A DNA stretch of 64,000 bases, from positions 31,419,371-31,483,370 of the forward strand of contig OZ020487.1 of NCBI GenBank assembly GCA_963971405.1. The letters are read 5' to 3'. Source of the stretch: Psococerastis gibbosa. Taxonomy: Eukaryota > Arthropoda > Insecta > Psocodea > Psocidae. The notes beneath the pieces were generated by a model, which searched no databases, had not been told where the DNA came from, and worked only from the letters and a program-made list of their open reading frames with translations. The translations under genes were made by a program, and so were the position numbers. Shown piece by piece: positions 55,501 through 63,578 of the stretch (position 1 is the first letter of the stretch; each line of letters begins with the position of its first letter).

Positions 55501-58469
55501 AGAATGATGTGTTGAAGGATTTGCTCAACCGACACCTATTTAAAACGTGTGGGGGGTAAAAGGGGATGATTTGTTCCATTTGGTAGTCATAACAGTGGGG
55601 CAAGTGAATCGAGCATCAGCAGTGTATTTATAACATAATATAAACATAACGACTATTTTTATATGGTTGATAATTTTGGGCTCCCATGATTTTCTCACTC
55701 CCGTACCAAACCATTAAGCGGGGCCTCCTCAAAATGGTCGTACCAATCAACCTACCCGATCGATTCAGTGATCAGTTACTAATTTATAATAAAACATAAA
55801 CAAATCCTAATTTAGAGCCTTGGTCTTTACTCATTTTGAAATAGTGTAGTTTTACTGAACAAGACTTATGAAAATTACCTTAAACGGAGGAATGGGGGGC
55901 CTGCCACAGCCCCGCGGCGGAAATTTTATGAATATTTAAGCGCAAAACATTGGGATTCTGCCCGTTTTGTTAGCAGTAAAGTATATATTTTACAGGCGAA
56001 GATGTAGCAGAATACAGAGATACCCTGTGGGCCAGCCCTGATCAAATGAAAAAAAGAAAGTAGACCCAAAATAATGGCGCTTTTCGCCTTTTTGCAGAGC
56101 AGGAGGTCATATCGAAAAAAGGCTGTCGCTTCGTTCATGAGGCATGTTTTGAATAGTTATGCGCGAAAGAATGGAGTTTTACGATTTTGAGCAGGCCTCA
56201 ATTTGTAGCATTTTGTGACACTTACATACGGCCAACATAGGGCACTGTAGGCTCCTTCAATCGCTGCAGTGCCCCGTGCAGAGGACGCCCCGTTGGCTCC
56301 ATGGCTGCAACCTTTCCCCGTGGGGACGTCGATGGTAGCTCCTCGCTTAAACAAAAATTAAGGCTAATTAACCTCCTATTTTTCTGCTCTCCAAAATTGC
56401 AAAAACAAATACGGCAGCTGAGCGAGAGAATACGTAAACGCATCAAAAGTCTTTTTTACAAAATGTCGGTCTGACTGTTCGTCGATTTGTGGGAAAATAC
56501 TTGGTGAACTCTGATGAAATTTGGCTGGTAGATAAGAAGAAAAATCATATATTGGGACCGTTTCTCTTCATTTTGAGCTTACTCAATATTCTGGGTATAA
56601 GATTAATTTCCAAAAACTCCAAAAAAAACTTCTATATTTTTTTAAATCGCACATATTGTAGTGGTCTAGTTATTAATGTAAACTAAGCCCAATATGTCGC
56701 TGATCATATGGTACGGGGAAAATTAATTTGAAAAATACTCACTGTCCATGAAAAATCACTGAAAAATAATTTTTCAGTGGAAACTTTTCATCGATGATCT
56801 CGAACATCAGGTATAGCCTATGTTTGAAGTGTTAAATAGAGTAGCCTAACAAAAAAATTCTCTTCGAATCAATTTTTTGTTTTGAATAAAATATTTTTTT
56901 GAAGGAATTATGATATCACAACTGATGCCCCAATACATATGCATGTGTATTATTACAGGGTATTGTATTATACTCGGACGTGATAAATAAACTCTGTTAA
57001 TTTCAAAAACTAAAGTGTTATAACTTCCTCATCAAACCATTTTTAGACCATGATTTTCATAATTATAATTAATTGAAATCGTACTAATATTCCATGTTTT
57101 GAGTCTAGGAAATTGGCCCCTTTTAATTTGTATTAACTCCATTATACGCATATATATGTGGTCAAAATGCATGTTGACAGATCTGGTCTAAATCTGGGAT
57201 ACGATCTAGTTTTGAACTATAAAGTTCCGTGTAGAACCTATTTTGTGCAACTTACTTTGCCTCATCGCCTTCAGGAGGCAGTGGCACACTCCAGCAGGCT
57301 TCCGGCGAGAGTGCGGCCACCCTTCTCCGCGGCGCTCGCGGGGGTGCGACGACCCCCCTTGAGTATGGGGTATCGCGCCTGAAACAGCAACAAAGTGATA
57401 ACTGAGTATATTTTACAAAGAACACAAAAAAGCAAAGGAGCATTATGCTCACTATAACAAGGAACTGGGTTTTTACTCGTATATATTGTATAGCGAAAAG
57501 AATAAGCTTTGAAAAGAGTGCAGTGGGCCTGCATACGAGTACAATGTCAAACCCCAACGATGCCGTGCATAACATACTGTATATATGGGGCTTATTGAAT
57601 AGGTACCGGTATCAAAATAGAACCATATCACATTGCTGAACGATATTATGAAATCTAACAAATATAACTAGGAGAGGACGCCGAAGCTGGTTTTCGAGAC
57701 ACTTTCAACGACCCAAGGCGTCCCAGTAGGCCAAGACTAAGATGGCGATACCAAGTGGCACCCGTGACCGGAAGATAGCGGCGGAAGACCGTCAGAGGTG
57801 GTGTGGCTGAGTGGCTGTATCCAAAAGCCCCCCCCCACGGGCTGGACGCGCCAACCTGTCAAGTAAGCCAATAAATATAACAGGCATAGTTTTTGCAAGA
57901 AGGAGTTAGTTGTTAGGTAGTCATTTAAGTAAATCTCACATAAAAAGTTATAGCTAGATCTGTTAAAGTGTTAAATTTGTAGTTAAACAAGGCATAAAAT
58001 TTTACATTTCACTATATTTTTTAACTTGACACAATTTATATATTTTAAACTGCATGCATTCTATTATACTAGGCCTAGTATTTAGAATATTGTAAAAATT
58101 TCCAACCTAAAACGGGCCTAGCCCATAGGGAAGTGACAAAAACTGTAAAAATTGTATCTTGGGAAATATATTTTGATTGATTGATTGATAGGTAAGTCCG
58201 ACACTGCTTCTTACCGTTTAAGCATAGTTTTTTCCTAAAATAATATATCCTAATGTAAATTACTGTACATTTACATCTTCCTCATCTTTACCAATTTGGG
58301 ACGCGATTTGGTTCCCGGAATATGCATATTTAGCAAGATTAGAGTTGACTACTTCCACTTCCTCATTACAAAAATAATAATTTGTAGCTTACCTTGTTCG
58401 CCCGAGGGTAACCCCACTCCCCATTACCCTCCGGGCCTCTTTTTGCAAAATAATTAGTTCACTTTTCAT
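43065..58469 (-). CDS. Gene B: eight-exon model of an unrecognised low-complexity protein
   Basis: The exons in gene order are 58,469-58,393, 57,378-57,256, 56,345-56,226, 55,336-55,136, 54,047-54,006, 51,670-51,569, 44,652-44,602 and 43,518-43,065. Lengths are 77, 123, 120, 201, 42, 102, 51 and 454. All introns have the same phase and all acceptors end in AG. Six donors are GTAAG and one is GCAAGT. The joined frame is open and gives about 389 residues. No known domain is visible. The N-terminus is basic-amphipathic. Exon 4 has a long Glu run and PPSRKRPAS...GMGSSPKR, exon 6 repeats PPCKRPA...GMGSTPKR, and exon 8 has DSSEPEE repeats and PPPS runs. KRP/PKR clusters could act as nuclear signals; this is inference. 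Exons 1-3 are duplicated in gene A (2518-3727 and 209-328). An LTR retrotransposon and a Tc1 element lie in introns 6 and 5. The boundaries come from splice signals and phase only. Confidence 0.55.
43570..44432 (+). mobile_element. Hairpin-ended non-autonomous repeat, copy 3
   Basis: The left end is tttGCTTTCCAATTTATACG and the right end is CGAGTAAACTCGGACCCGTTCT. The right-hand inverted block is diverged. It contains a C-tract at 44,298-44,317 and a separate palindromic MITE (43,670-43,830). It lies in intron 7 of gene B. Confidence 0.75.
43670..43830. mobile_element. 161-bp palindromic MITE nested in copy 3
   Basis: The arms are CTGATCATGGCGA at the left and the matching tcgccatgatcag at the right. 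They continue inward as taccggtatttatttaatcccc, pairing over about 40 bp with a few mismatches. Copy 1 of the host repeat (reverse strand, about 1930) shows the uninterrupted site ggtcccaaaaccc. Confidence 0.8.
44602..44652 (-). CDS. Gene B exon 7 (short module B, second copy)
   Basis: This 51-nt exon has a TTTCCACAG acceptor and a GTAAGTCACC donor. It reads LCLQRPHAIPINWEEP plus a split Gly codon. The splice flanks (cag-GTT...CAGG-gtaagtcac) match the 42-nt exon at 54,006-54,047, so the two look like duplicates of one small exon. Confidence 0.45.
45026..45187. mobile_element. 162-bp foldback MITE
   Basis: The arms pair over about 50 bp, including an uninterrupted 27-bp block that starts CGTCAACGAAAAATTGAAAA. 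TA flanks both ends (45,024-45,025 and 45,188-45,189), which suits a Tc1/mariner-type MITE. It lies just outside the LTR element. Confidence 0.8.
45210..45329 (+). repeat. 5' LTR (120 bp)
   Basis: Starts TGTTGTGATG and ends TTTAAAACA. It contains aataaagcatcg, a possible poly(A) signal. Identical to 49,399-49,518 by eye. It is unusually short for a Ty3/gypsy LTR. Confidence 0.95.
45330..45343 (+). other. Primer-binding site, tRNA-Leu-like
   Basis: TGGTGTCAGAATTG directly follows the LTR. Its start, TGGTGTCAGAA, is what would pair with the 3' end of a tRNA-Leu. The tRNA assignment is from memory of the family, not computed. Confidence 0.6.
45384..49382 (+). CDS. Gag-Pol polyprotein of the LTR element (1,332 aa)
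   Basis: This is a single frame carrying gag and pol. Gag (residues about 1-250) has a capsid-like part (RFDTYFNPLKNTSMERF) and two CCHC-type knuckles (CKRCGKKH..., CMKCSLLHH...). Protease has QLDTGAFVDLMS at about 330. Reverse transcriptase has LPFGISASSEIF and YQDDFLIF (the x-x-DD box) at about 590-615. RNase H has SVDSSKDAMGA and HTDHKPL. Integrase has a His/Cys zinc part (HSGHQGL, CIACNTY), a core with GMDFFEF and SDGGPPF, and a C-terminal GDSIMFKKFPDG region. Its single-frame layout is known in several Ty3/gypsy groups. It looks whole. Confidence 0.93.
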   Translation: MPNSDEDKTGVVPTAPTVTKHSVSHRHMNTRASNLCNEWNRWITEFTIYLRASNLENESDSRRVALLLHHMGPESLEIFTSFGVDLDTVKFEDLKKRFDTYFNPLKNTSMERFRFFTRKQESGETIEEYATKLQNLASFCDLQKLADSITKDVFICGLRSEFNNIREKLLFDNPTTLQKAVELARSMDRCKIESSSLLRDSSLSEFVGSVGKRRNAAPSTSYRPNWKQDDNKQVCKRCGKKHEDKGKCPAIGQTCMKCSLLHHFAVMCRTRTRPQVKAIRDELETNDEGENDVFFIGNVSRPNVNGSGGWYVNVHIRSQKIKCQLDTGAFVDLMSLSTWKRLGFKNKDLKNVSMKITTVSGERVKVIGCGFVKGRINNKLHTFKFLVADIPCTTILGLTTCSRLNLVKKICQVGSGNVINNNLENIVNFKTYAEVFEGLGCLPREVHLETDPNVKPVVEPNRKIPFSLIDLVKKELKRMEHLGVIEKVFAPSDWVSSITVVKKPNNSIRICLDPRNLNRAIKRAHCSTPNIDEIKAKLNGSSKFSVLDAKNGYWMMRLDDESSKLCTFNSPSGRWRFLRLPFGISASSEIFQAEMLYHFGDIDGLLIYQDDFLIFGDYESHDKTLQKVLQRAKEIGLKFNKDKCQIGLTSVKYIGHIFSEKGMKCDPEAVKAILEIPVPKNVQQVQSFLGTVNFLGSYIENLSQKTSALRQLLSKNVEWEWLEKHQMEFENLKKEVTTSPVLTYFDSNKPLILSVDSSKDAMGACIMHGKNPIAYASTTLTPTQIAYSQIEKELLAVVFGCTRFHQYTYGRKIICHTDHKPLVTIVKKSLDKVPARLQRMLLKLLAYEFELLYVPGKEMYISDMLSRNAVKQDKVISEISKDLEVQVHMFKTNLSVTENKVNEIRDASLHDEAIQQVQNYCKSGWPKSKYDCESTAKIYFNMQDEMHVIDGILFKGTALVVPQALRNSFIKNIHSGHQGLTRCLDQIRGIVFWPNITADLKAFIADCIACNTYRKKQKREPLLQHEIAEYPWEKVGMDFFEFKNQVYLVVVDYFSQFIEIALMNSTKAKPVIHQLKSMFARFGIPLEIMSDGGPPFDSHEFRMFADAWGIKLSKSSPKYPQSDGLVEKSVGIVKKMLAKCEASGDDPYMALLQYRTTPKGMIDSPSQLLMSRQLRTLIPKTKEMLMQKVVDLEKHKKNTLLKRMKTKNYYDKNSKLLPDLNVGDSIMFKKFPDGVFLPGRVIKKCSEPRSYNVQGEGGGQYRRNRQHIIQTNNRNQENVYSDNEIIEVKKMPVVNSNDNNVTVTESPAAPEIGEGRPLRVRNAPRRFTFSEY
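49386..49398 (+). other. Polypurine tract
   Basis: AAGAAAGGAAGA-type purine run directly before the 3' LTR. It is the usual plus-strand primer site of LTR elements. Confidence 0.8.
49399..49518 (+). repeat. 3' LTR (120 bp)
   Basis: Same sequence as 45,210-45,329, followed by the GGAAT target duplication. Confidence 0.95.
49524..50526. other. Non-coding intron sequence
   Basis: Lies in intron 6 of gene B. Contains a G-run at 50,056-50,071 and (ATT)n-type tracts at 50,258-50,300 and 50,370-50,385. Frames across the G-run (50,026-50,397) show no domain. Confidence 0.4.
50527..51004. mobile_element. hAT-like MITE, 478 bp
   Basis: The ends are CAGTGGCGGATACAGAG and CTCTGTATCCGCCTCTG. The flanks are GTTACGGC (50,519-50,526) and GTGACGGC (51,005-51,012), an 8-bp target duplication with one change. 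An 8-bp duplication with CAGTGGCG-type ends suits the hAT superfamily. No transposase frame. Confidence 0.8.
51233..51388. mobile_element. hAT-like MITE, 156 bp
   Basis: The right end GGCTGGATCCGTCCCTG pairs with a diverged left end, CATGAATGGATACAGAGGGG. The flanks GTCATAGT (51,225-51,232) and ATCATAGT (51,389-51,396) form an 8-bp duplication with one change. Confidence 0.65.
51569..51670 (-). CDS. Gene B exon 6 (module A, second copy)
   Basis: This 102-nt exon has a TTTCAG acceptor and a GTAAGT donor at 51,563-51,568. It reads RSTPESVAPEALNV, then TPPCKRPAPDAAGMGSTPK plus a split Arg codon. It is homologous to the end of the exon at 55,136-55,336 (TPPSRKRPAS...GMGSSPK) and the flanking intron DNA also aligns. 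So this is an exon duplication. The same phase applies on both sides. Confidence 0.55.
51671..52326. other. Intron 5 sequence left of the Tc1 element
   Basis: No frame or splice-bounded block seen. It contains ttaccaagtg-type text but no recognisable gene. Confidence 0.4.
52327..53927 (-). mobile_element. Tc1-like transposon with IR/DR ends (1.6 kb)
   Basis: It is flanked by TA (52,325-52,326 and 53,928-53,929). The terminal repeats begin CAACC(C)AACCACATTGAAGT and are similar for about 80 bp. A second copy of the motif cacattgaagttcgtcca lies about 190 bp inside each end (52,524 and 53,707). This gives two transposase sites per end, the IR/DR layout known from Sleeping-Beauty-type elements. 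The whole element is nearly full length, inside intron 5 of gene B. Confidence 0.88.
52557..53575 (-). pseudogene. Tc1-like transposase, decayed
   Basis: In gene order there is a remnant GRGRPLSEDLSETIILIVK. In another frame (53,162-53,509) the HTH-bearing part reads PVSIINRFQRSASPLPKKRP...KNRRKTTKDISA. In a third (52,868-53,104) comes PTNVMLRRFMSATGVGSLHF...LIPFLRTLFPNGG. After a stop follows IFQQDGATCHTTKAARAWF and SPFENIWGAMKKRV, the conserved second catalytic Asp region and the N-W block of DDE transposases. There are at least two frame shifts and two internal stops, so the protein is not made. A full enzyme is about 340 residues. Confidence 0.85.
54006..54047 (-). CDS. Gene B exon 5 (short module B, first copy)
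   Basis: This 42-nt exon has a TTTTCCGCAG acceptor and a GTAAGTCAC donor. It reads FCCAYEGGDEKSS plus a split Gly codon. The splice context resembles exon 7 (44,602-44,652). So short an exon rests on phase and splice sites alone. Confidence 0.4.
54297..54350 (-). pseudogene. Decayed third copy of the module A exon end
   Basis: The minus strand reads atgggg-tcgaaccaaaaaag followed by GCAAGAG, aligning with the GGGATGGGGTCGA...CCxAAG|G(C/T)AAGTG ends of exons 4 and 6. The upstream coding part and acceptor are not recognisable. The flanking intron text (gttggtgatgggtaaa) also aligns with both. Confidence 0.45.
54307..54815. repeat. Tandem repeat, two units of about 239 bp
   Basis: Each unit begins ggttcgacc-catatacccacg and runs through tattgcctagggcctattat, tacacgtagccagggagggg, a C-run, and a copy of cgctcgatccagtg. 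It then reads aacactaaaactgtgtgttt. Confidence 0.85.
55136..55336 (-). CDS. Gene B exon 4 (poly-Glu and module A, first copy)
   Basis: This 201-nt exon has a TTTTCAG acceptor (55,337-55,343) and a GCAAGT donor (55,130-55,135), a GC-AG intron. It reads SRRKFLRRTKPIPEA, then a Glu run of about 15, EGEAPAEDEDREDDE, VTPPSRKRPASTSQDGMGSS and PK, plus a split Arg codon. The basic start and acidic middle suggest a disordered protein with charge blocks, and KRP/PKR pieces resemble nuclear signals (inference). Trinucleotide slippage could vary the Glu run. Confidence 0.55.
55337..56225. other. Intron 3 sequence of gene B
   Basis: No supported gene. From about 56,031 it is part of segmental copy B. 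Confidence 0.4.
56226..56345 (-). CDS. Gene B exon 3
   Basis: This 120-nt exon has an AAG acceptor after a T-rich tract and a GTAAGT donor at 56,220-56,225. The frame reads EELPSTSPRGKVAAMEPTGR, then PLHGALQRLKEPTVPYVGR, plus a split Met codon. It differs from its gene A counterpart (209-328) by two bases, one of them silent. No domain recognised. Confidence 0.5.
57256..57378 (-). CDS. Gene B exon 2
   Basis: This 123-nt exon has a TTTCAG acceptor and a GTAAGT donor at 57,250-57,255. It reads RDTPYSRGVVAPPRAPRRRV, AALSPEACWSV and PLPPEGDEA plus a split codon. It has one codon more than gene A exon 2 (2518-2637), a frame-preserving change. Confidence 0.55.
57669..58192 (+). mobile_element. LINE 3' end, copy in segment B
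   Basis: Same remnant and (TTGA)n tail as 2924-3448, differing mainly in the length of the C-run. Lies in intron 1 of gene B. Confidence 0.6.
58393..58469 (-). CDS. Gene B exon 1 (MKSEL...LGRT)
   Basis: It is identical in frame to 3651-3727: ATG at 58,467-58,469, 25 residues starting MKSELIILQKEA, donor GTAAGC. The start ATG is chosen by analogy with the two longer first-exon versions at 9129 and 10,790. Confidence 0.5.
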
Positions 58470-58782
58470 AATGAAAATGTAAATAATGAAGTTTAAAATT
58501 TTGTTTTTCTTCAAATGTTTCACTTTATTTCGAACAAACAACCCGGGCAAAGTGGAGTTGTTACTTGGCTCATGGCTGATATTTCCATTCTCAATGGTAA
58601 TCTTTGGCGTAGAAAGGGGGCCTGGGGAGTGCGTTAGCCCGCAGGGGCATCCGTAGCCCCCCCCCCCCCAAGGATTTCTGGGGGCAAAGACGTTGTGAAA
58701 GCTAAAGAAATACTATCCACAATAACGAAAGGGAAATTCTTGGTAGGTCTTTGCTTATTTTTCATGAAAGACGTCATGAAAA

Positions 58783-58982
58783 NNNNNNNNNNNNNNNNNN
58801 NNNNNNNNNNNNNNNNNNNNNNNNNNNNNNNNNNNNNNNNNNNNNNNNNNNNNNNNNNNNNNNNNNNNNNNNNNNNNNNNNNNNNNNNNNNNNNNNNNNN
58901 NNNNNNNNNNNNNNNNNNNNNNNNNNNNNNNNNNNNNNNNNNNNNNNNNNNNNNNNNNNNNNNNNNNNNNNNNNNNNNNNNN
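58783..58982. other. Assembly gap of exactly 200 N
   Basis: The left flank ends atgaaaa and the right flank begins tgaaaaaag. The undisturbed copy at about 4020-4045 reads atgaaaaaag with nothing between. So the flanks overlap by about six bases, and the true gap may be zero. Confidence 0.9.
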
Positions 58983-59565
58983 TGAAAAAAGTCAACATAT
59001 ACTGTATATGGATCAAGTAAGCCTACCTTCACAAAAAAAAAATATTACCCAAAATGAATAATACCCAATAACGGTATTTCAGGCCTATTTTATCAAATTA
59101 TTTTCTGCACCCCCTCAGGGGTGATGGTATCTTCGTCGGTAAAATCTAAACTGCTTGCAAAATGTGCAGAACTTCACTATTTTGAGTCTATTTATCATTT
59201 TTTTCCTCTGAGCCCCTTCCTCCAGGGTATGACACGTGTATTAGTACTTATACTTGGAAGTTTCATAGGCTCCAATTTTAGGCGAAATTCCCCCACTCCC
59301 TCCGGGCAAGCTTTCTACCATCCACCAGTTTCTACGGGTTCACACAAAATCTAACACTCGAAAAACAATTTATCAGTAAACATCGGTCCCAAAACCAACA
59401 GACAAATAATAATAATAATAATAATAATAATAGCTTTAGGGGAGTCTCGCTGCTACCATTCAAATCATCATTTTTAAGGAATTCAATGTCCTGACACTGC
59501 CCTTGCTATATGCAAAACAACTTCTACTTTTCTGATTTAATTGAGTGATTTCGTCCATCATAACA

Positions 59566-59867
59566 TTAATACCAGACTAGTTACAGGACGCAACCTATAT
59601 AAACTTTGAAACCGAATACGGAACACTTTATGCAATCGCTTATGTATAAGTCTATTCCGCTGTACAATTCCCTACCGGACAACGCAAAGGACTCAGTCAG
59701 CATAACAAGTTTCAAGACACATATAAACCAGCTAATTTCTTCCAACCCCAATAACATCACGTCCTTACTTGGCGGCAGCTAATGAAAATTAGGATACTGT
59801 AAATTTTATTAGTCTACATTAATTCAGTTATCTGCCTGCACAATAATTCTCTATTTACGTTTAATTT
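59566..59867 (+). mobile_element. LINE 3' end (second type), copy in segment B
   Basis: Same frames as 6225-6524 (LVTGRNLYKL; YNSLPDNAKDSVSITSF). Decayed by a frame shift. Confidence 0.65.
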
Positions 59868-60688
59868 TTGCTTTCCAATTTATACGTAGTATAAGGAAAG
59901 CTTTGTGACGGTCGAAATTTTCGATTGCGAGATTTCAACGGATTTACACGTTTGGTTTTTACGAAATGTCCGTCTGTCTGTCTGTCTGTGCATCGATTTC
60001 CGGGCAAACTATACTCGTAGGAGGATTTCGATGAAATTTGTCATGTAGGTTTACAAAAATCATACTTCGGGACCATTTTTTTTTATTTTGGGCTAACTCA
60101 ATTTGGGGGGGGGGGGTTTATTTTCAAAAAACTCCATAGAAAAATTATTTCTCAAAAACGGCTCCAACGATTTCTTTTAAATTCACATATGTTTGTAGCC
60201 GTTATTAATGTTGACAAAATGCGGGGGGTCGCTTGCCCCTTGATAGTTTGCTTCTGGGAGTAAAAAAATAAAAATAACTAAATTTTAATTAAAACTGACT
60301 AAGAAATAATTTTTCTTTTCTATCGATGATTTCTACCTTCAGGTATGTTTATGGTGTTAAATGGAGTAACGAAACCGGACAGGTTGCTTTCCATGAAAAG
60401 TGTTTGGTTTAATACAAAAAAATGTTTTTTTGAAAAAATGATAGAAAATTCACGCTGAAATGCATTGCGTGCCCTGCCATTATTGCTGTGTGGTAATGTG
60501 TCGGTCTGACCTATCTAGAATTTACCTCATCTCCAGTGACGTCAGTTGGACAATCCCCCCCCCCCCCGGAATTTCGGAAATCGGAAATTTAACCATAGGA
60601 AAATTATTCACCATGAAATTACTCATTTTCTCTGTCTACTAATTTTGATAAATTGGAAAGCATGTTCGAGTAAACTCGGACCGGTTCT
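59868..60688 (+). mobile_element. Hairpin-ended non-autonomous repeat, copy 4
   Basis: The ends are TTGCTTTCCAATTTATACG and GAGTAAACTCGGACCGGTTCT. It has a gtctgtctgtctgtctgt run at 59,975-59,992, a G-run at 60,103-60,115 and a C-run at 60,546-60,558. It is longer than copy 2 because copy 2 lacks part of the right half. Confidence 0.8.
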
Positions 60689-61362
60689 TTTACTTGTATA
60701 TTGCTTGTACTCATTCCCACCTTTACTTTTAAAGGGGGCCAGCACTGGACTATCCCTTTGGGCCTAAATGTAGTTGTTTGATATAATAATAAATTTTGAT
60801 TTTTTGATTTTTGATTCTTCGAATAACAACATAGCCTGCGTATATTTACAATATATTATCCTAAAAAATTTAAACATTCTTAGTGGTGTTCTTTTAAGTC
60901 AAAATAAAATAAATTACCGGTTATATAGATCAAGAATTAATTTTAGTTTACATTAATTTCTGAAGTGACAACGTCTAATCAATCGATGAACGCTGGCTGG
61001 AACATTGGGCGCATGCACGAAAAAGCGATACACCGATGCGTTACACCGATTACACGCGCATTGCCCGTTCCGCCAGCCGCATCTTTGTAAATGTGGTTTT
61101 CATTGATTATTACAACATTTTTTTTTTTCCAATGGCTGATAAACCTGACGAGTCTATGGACCAATTAAATTATAGATTTAATTTCACTCCTTCTTACAGG
61201 ATAATGATAATTCAATAAAAATGATTCAATTTTATTATTCATAAGAGTATGCAGTCATTTTATCAATGTTTTGTTATGACGTTGTCGCGTTGAACTATCG
61301 TCCGTAAACCGACTTTACAGACAACCATTTTTTTTAAACTCTGAATCAGGATAAGCCTGATA

Positions 61363-61550
61363 AAGAACCAGTAGAATCCGGGCTGATAGGCCGTGGTTGA
61401 AATGAATTTGTTGCTGCTGAGCCTCCGGGATACAATCTTAGAAGTCTACGCAATTCAACTGAAGATGTCGACCGCAGATGTTGTCGAAACTTTTGGAAGT
61501 TCGCTTCATTTCGACCACGGCCGATCAGCCCGGATTCTATACTGGTTCTT
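61363..61550. mobile_element. 188-bp foldback MITE
   Basis: Full copy, with the same arms as 7842-8029. Confidence 0.85.
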
Positions 61551-61625
61551 CATTCGACTCCGGCAGTGAAAGCCTTTGCTGTTACATATAAGTTAAGCGT
61601 ACCAGATTTATTTTTCAAAAAACGG

Positions 61626-62700
61626 CACTCAGAGATTTCTTGGACATAGCAGAGTCTTATCATGACTGTTTGAACGCTGCGGGCAAGACTGCTCTGGTTC
61701 GTTTTTTAGCCCTTAATAAAGTTCAAGGCAAGGTGAAACCTCGGTTAGGAGAAATTTCCTCTATCAGCACATTTGACGATTTGCGAACGGCATTAACTGC
61801 CCGGTGTGGGCTAACTGAAACCTTCGAGAGTCTAACGGGAATATTGGCTACCCTTACGCAAGGGAGGCCTACTCTCAGTAGCTTTTGTGGGGAACTCGAT
61901 TTTATAGCCTAAAAATGAGCTACAATTGCCATAAAAAATCGTAATATTACAGAAGCTGAACGAAAGCAGCCATGTTACAAAATTACAAAGACCCGGCATT
62001 AGTCTCTTTTCGCAGGGGTGTCCACTCGCGGAATTAAAACTAGTGGTTGAGGCTGCTATAGGTTGGAAGTGTTGGAAGATGCATTGGCTATTTCCACATT
62101 TGCTATGACTATAGTGGTGCACCTAGCGCTCAAGTCTTTTCATACCTCCCCCTTGGTAAATTCAGGGGTCGTGGTATTTCCAATTTTGGTGGATTTTCAG
62201 TTTTTCACCCCGAGGCTCTTTCGGCCTGAATAACCATCGCTGGAATAGGTCTGCATATACTGATCAGTTTGAATATCGGGGTGACAGATGAGCTAGATAT
62301 AATAGTAATGACCACGGCTATTCCGAAATGCCACACCAGACACAAGCCCACCGATCTCGAGGTAACGGTGGTTCCCGTGGAAACCGTGGATTTCGTGGCC
62401 ACAGCTATTATTGCCCTAGGGGAAATTCCGGCCATTAGTATGTTGCACAGCCATGCAGAGGCTGATTATAAGCAACAGACAAAGTTTCCAGACTTTTCCT
62501 TGGAAGAAGCCATTGAAATTTCAAAAAACGACTAGATCGGTAAAACATTTATTTATTGGACGCAGATGCCTTAAAATCTCCCGTCTTTACAAATGTATGG
62601 GATAAACAGTATACTAATTACCTCCCCATGATAGATACTGGAGCCAGCATTTCGACTTGGTCAGAAGATTGAATGCCACAGTCGTATAAAATTAACACTG
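61626..62700 (+). mobile_element. Broken LTR-retrotransposon gag and protease region
   Basis: The gag-like segment contains SYHDCLNAAGKTALVRFLAL and LTQGRPTLSSFCGEL. An Arg/Gly-rich stretch near 62,340-62,410 follows. A protease-like piece near 62,625-62,660 has the active-site pattern DTGAS. This order is usual for Ty3/gypsy-type elements. The copy is clearly broken, with several disruptions and no recognisable pol beyond the protease or LTRs. It is a fossil of moderate age. Confidence 0.7.
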
Positions 62701-62964
62701 AAGAGACGTTTACAATATAAGGCATTGGAGGTGTTATTAAGGTTCTATAGGCTCTTTCGTTTTCACCTTGTACAATATATAAATAAGTATTGCCCTCCTA
62801 TTTTGCATAAAATTTGTGCTTAATTAGGTACACACGTCATACTGCTGTAGGCATATATTTTTTCAGTTTATAAGTATTAACGCGGGGCCCAGCACGAGAG
62901 AAATTCTTTACTACTTTATTATAGGCTATTCTACTTTGTATGTGGGTACTTACTTTTGCTTTTT

Positions 62965-63352
62965 CAGCACTATTTTCTCATGGAGGGTCGGCGGCAGAAC
63001 TGCGGCGTATCCAGGAGGTACTGTCTTGAGAGTCCTCCCTCGTGAGCTCGGTTTCTTGCAGGTCGCTTATAATTTTCCTCTCTAGCGGGTGAGCTTTGCG
63101 CGTCTCGGTGCTCAGCGTCCAGGTATATACCATCGCCTCTCCCACTCTGCGTATTTGCGCTGAATGCCTCTCTCCTGATCTGCACGTGTCCCCATAAGCG
63201 GAGGCTCTAAGTTTTTGCACCACATCCGTTGTTCGCATTTCTTCCCGAATGTTTCTGCGCCTGCCGTTCAGCAGCGTTACGATCCACATGCGTATGTAGT
63301 TAATATTGAAATTTTTTTTTGGGAATGCCAATGCTTGTATTATGTTATGCAA
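62965..63352 (-). mobile_element. LINE C-terminal remnant
   Basis: Minus-strand frames read NIREEMRTTDVVQKLRA and, one frame over, LRLWGHVQIRREAF. This is the usual LINE tail pattern (IR...T--VV-KIR--RLRW-GHV-RR). A shift lies between the two parts. A GTAAGT sequence at 62,950-62,955 follows but no spliced gene is supported. Confidence 0.6.
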
Positions 63353-63492
63353 AATATCTTGTTTGAGGAAAATAACGTTGGCCTCGAAATTAATTTTGTT
63401 TAATAAGTTATGTATTTTGGGGTGTTGAATCAGATTCAGTCATTTCTTACCAAAAACTCTGGGAACTTCATTGCCAAAAATGCAAAATAATT

Positions 63493-63578
63493 TGTAGATT
63501 AATTAATAAAGGAATTATTATATTATTTCAACGCCGACAATACACAACACCACCACGCGCTCGCGACAGCAGACCACA
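63493..63578 (-). repeat. Candidate short LTR (86 bp)
   Basis: On the minus strand it starts TGTGGTCTGCTGTCG and ends AATCTACA. It directly follows a purine run (gcaggagggggg) and the end of the pol gene at 63,604. The partner LTR would lie outside the window, so the far limit is a guess. Confidence 0.4.

Larger units (their letters stand above)
56031..61622. repeat. Segmental duplication, copy B
   Basis: This is the partner of 1-8095 without the nested insertion and without the tandem doubling. Identity changes along its length: several differences per 100 bp up to about 57,617, then almost none from there to the N gap. Confidence 0.9.

Noticed and set aside
58634-59032. Frames through the N gap
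   Set aside because: Artefacts of unknown bases.
63215-63403. tRNA or other structural RNA genes anywhere in the window
   Set aside because: I looked for B-box-like GGTTCRA-TCC and cloverleaf signs by eye and found none convincing; a tRNAscan run would settle it.
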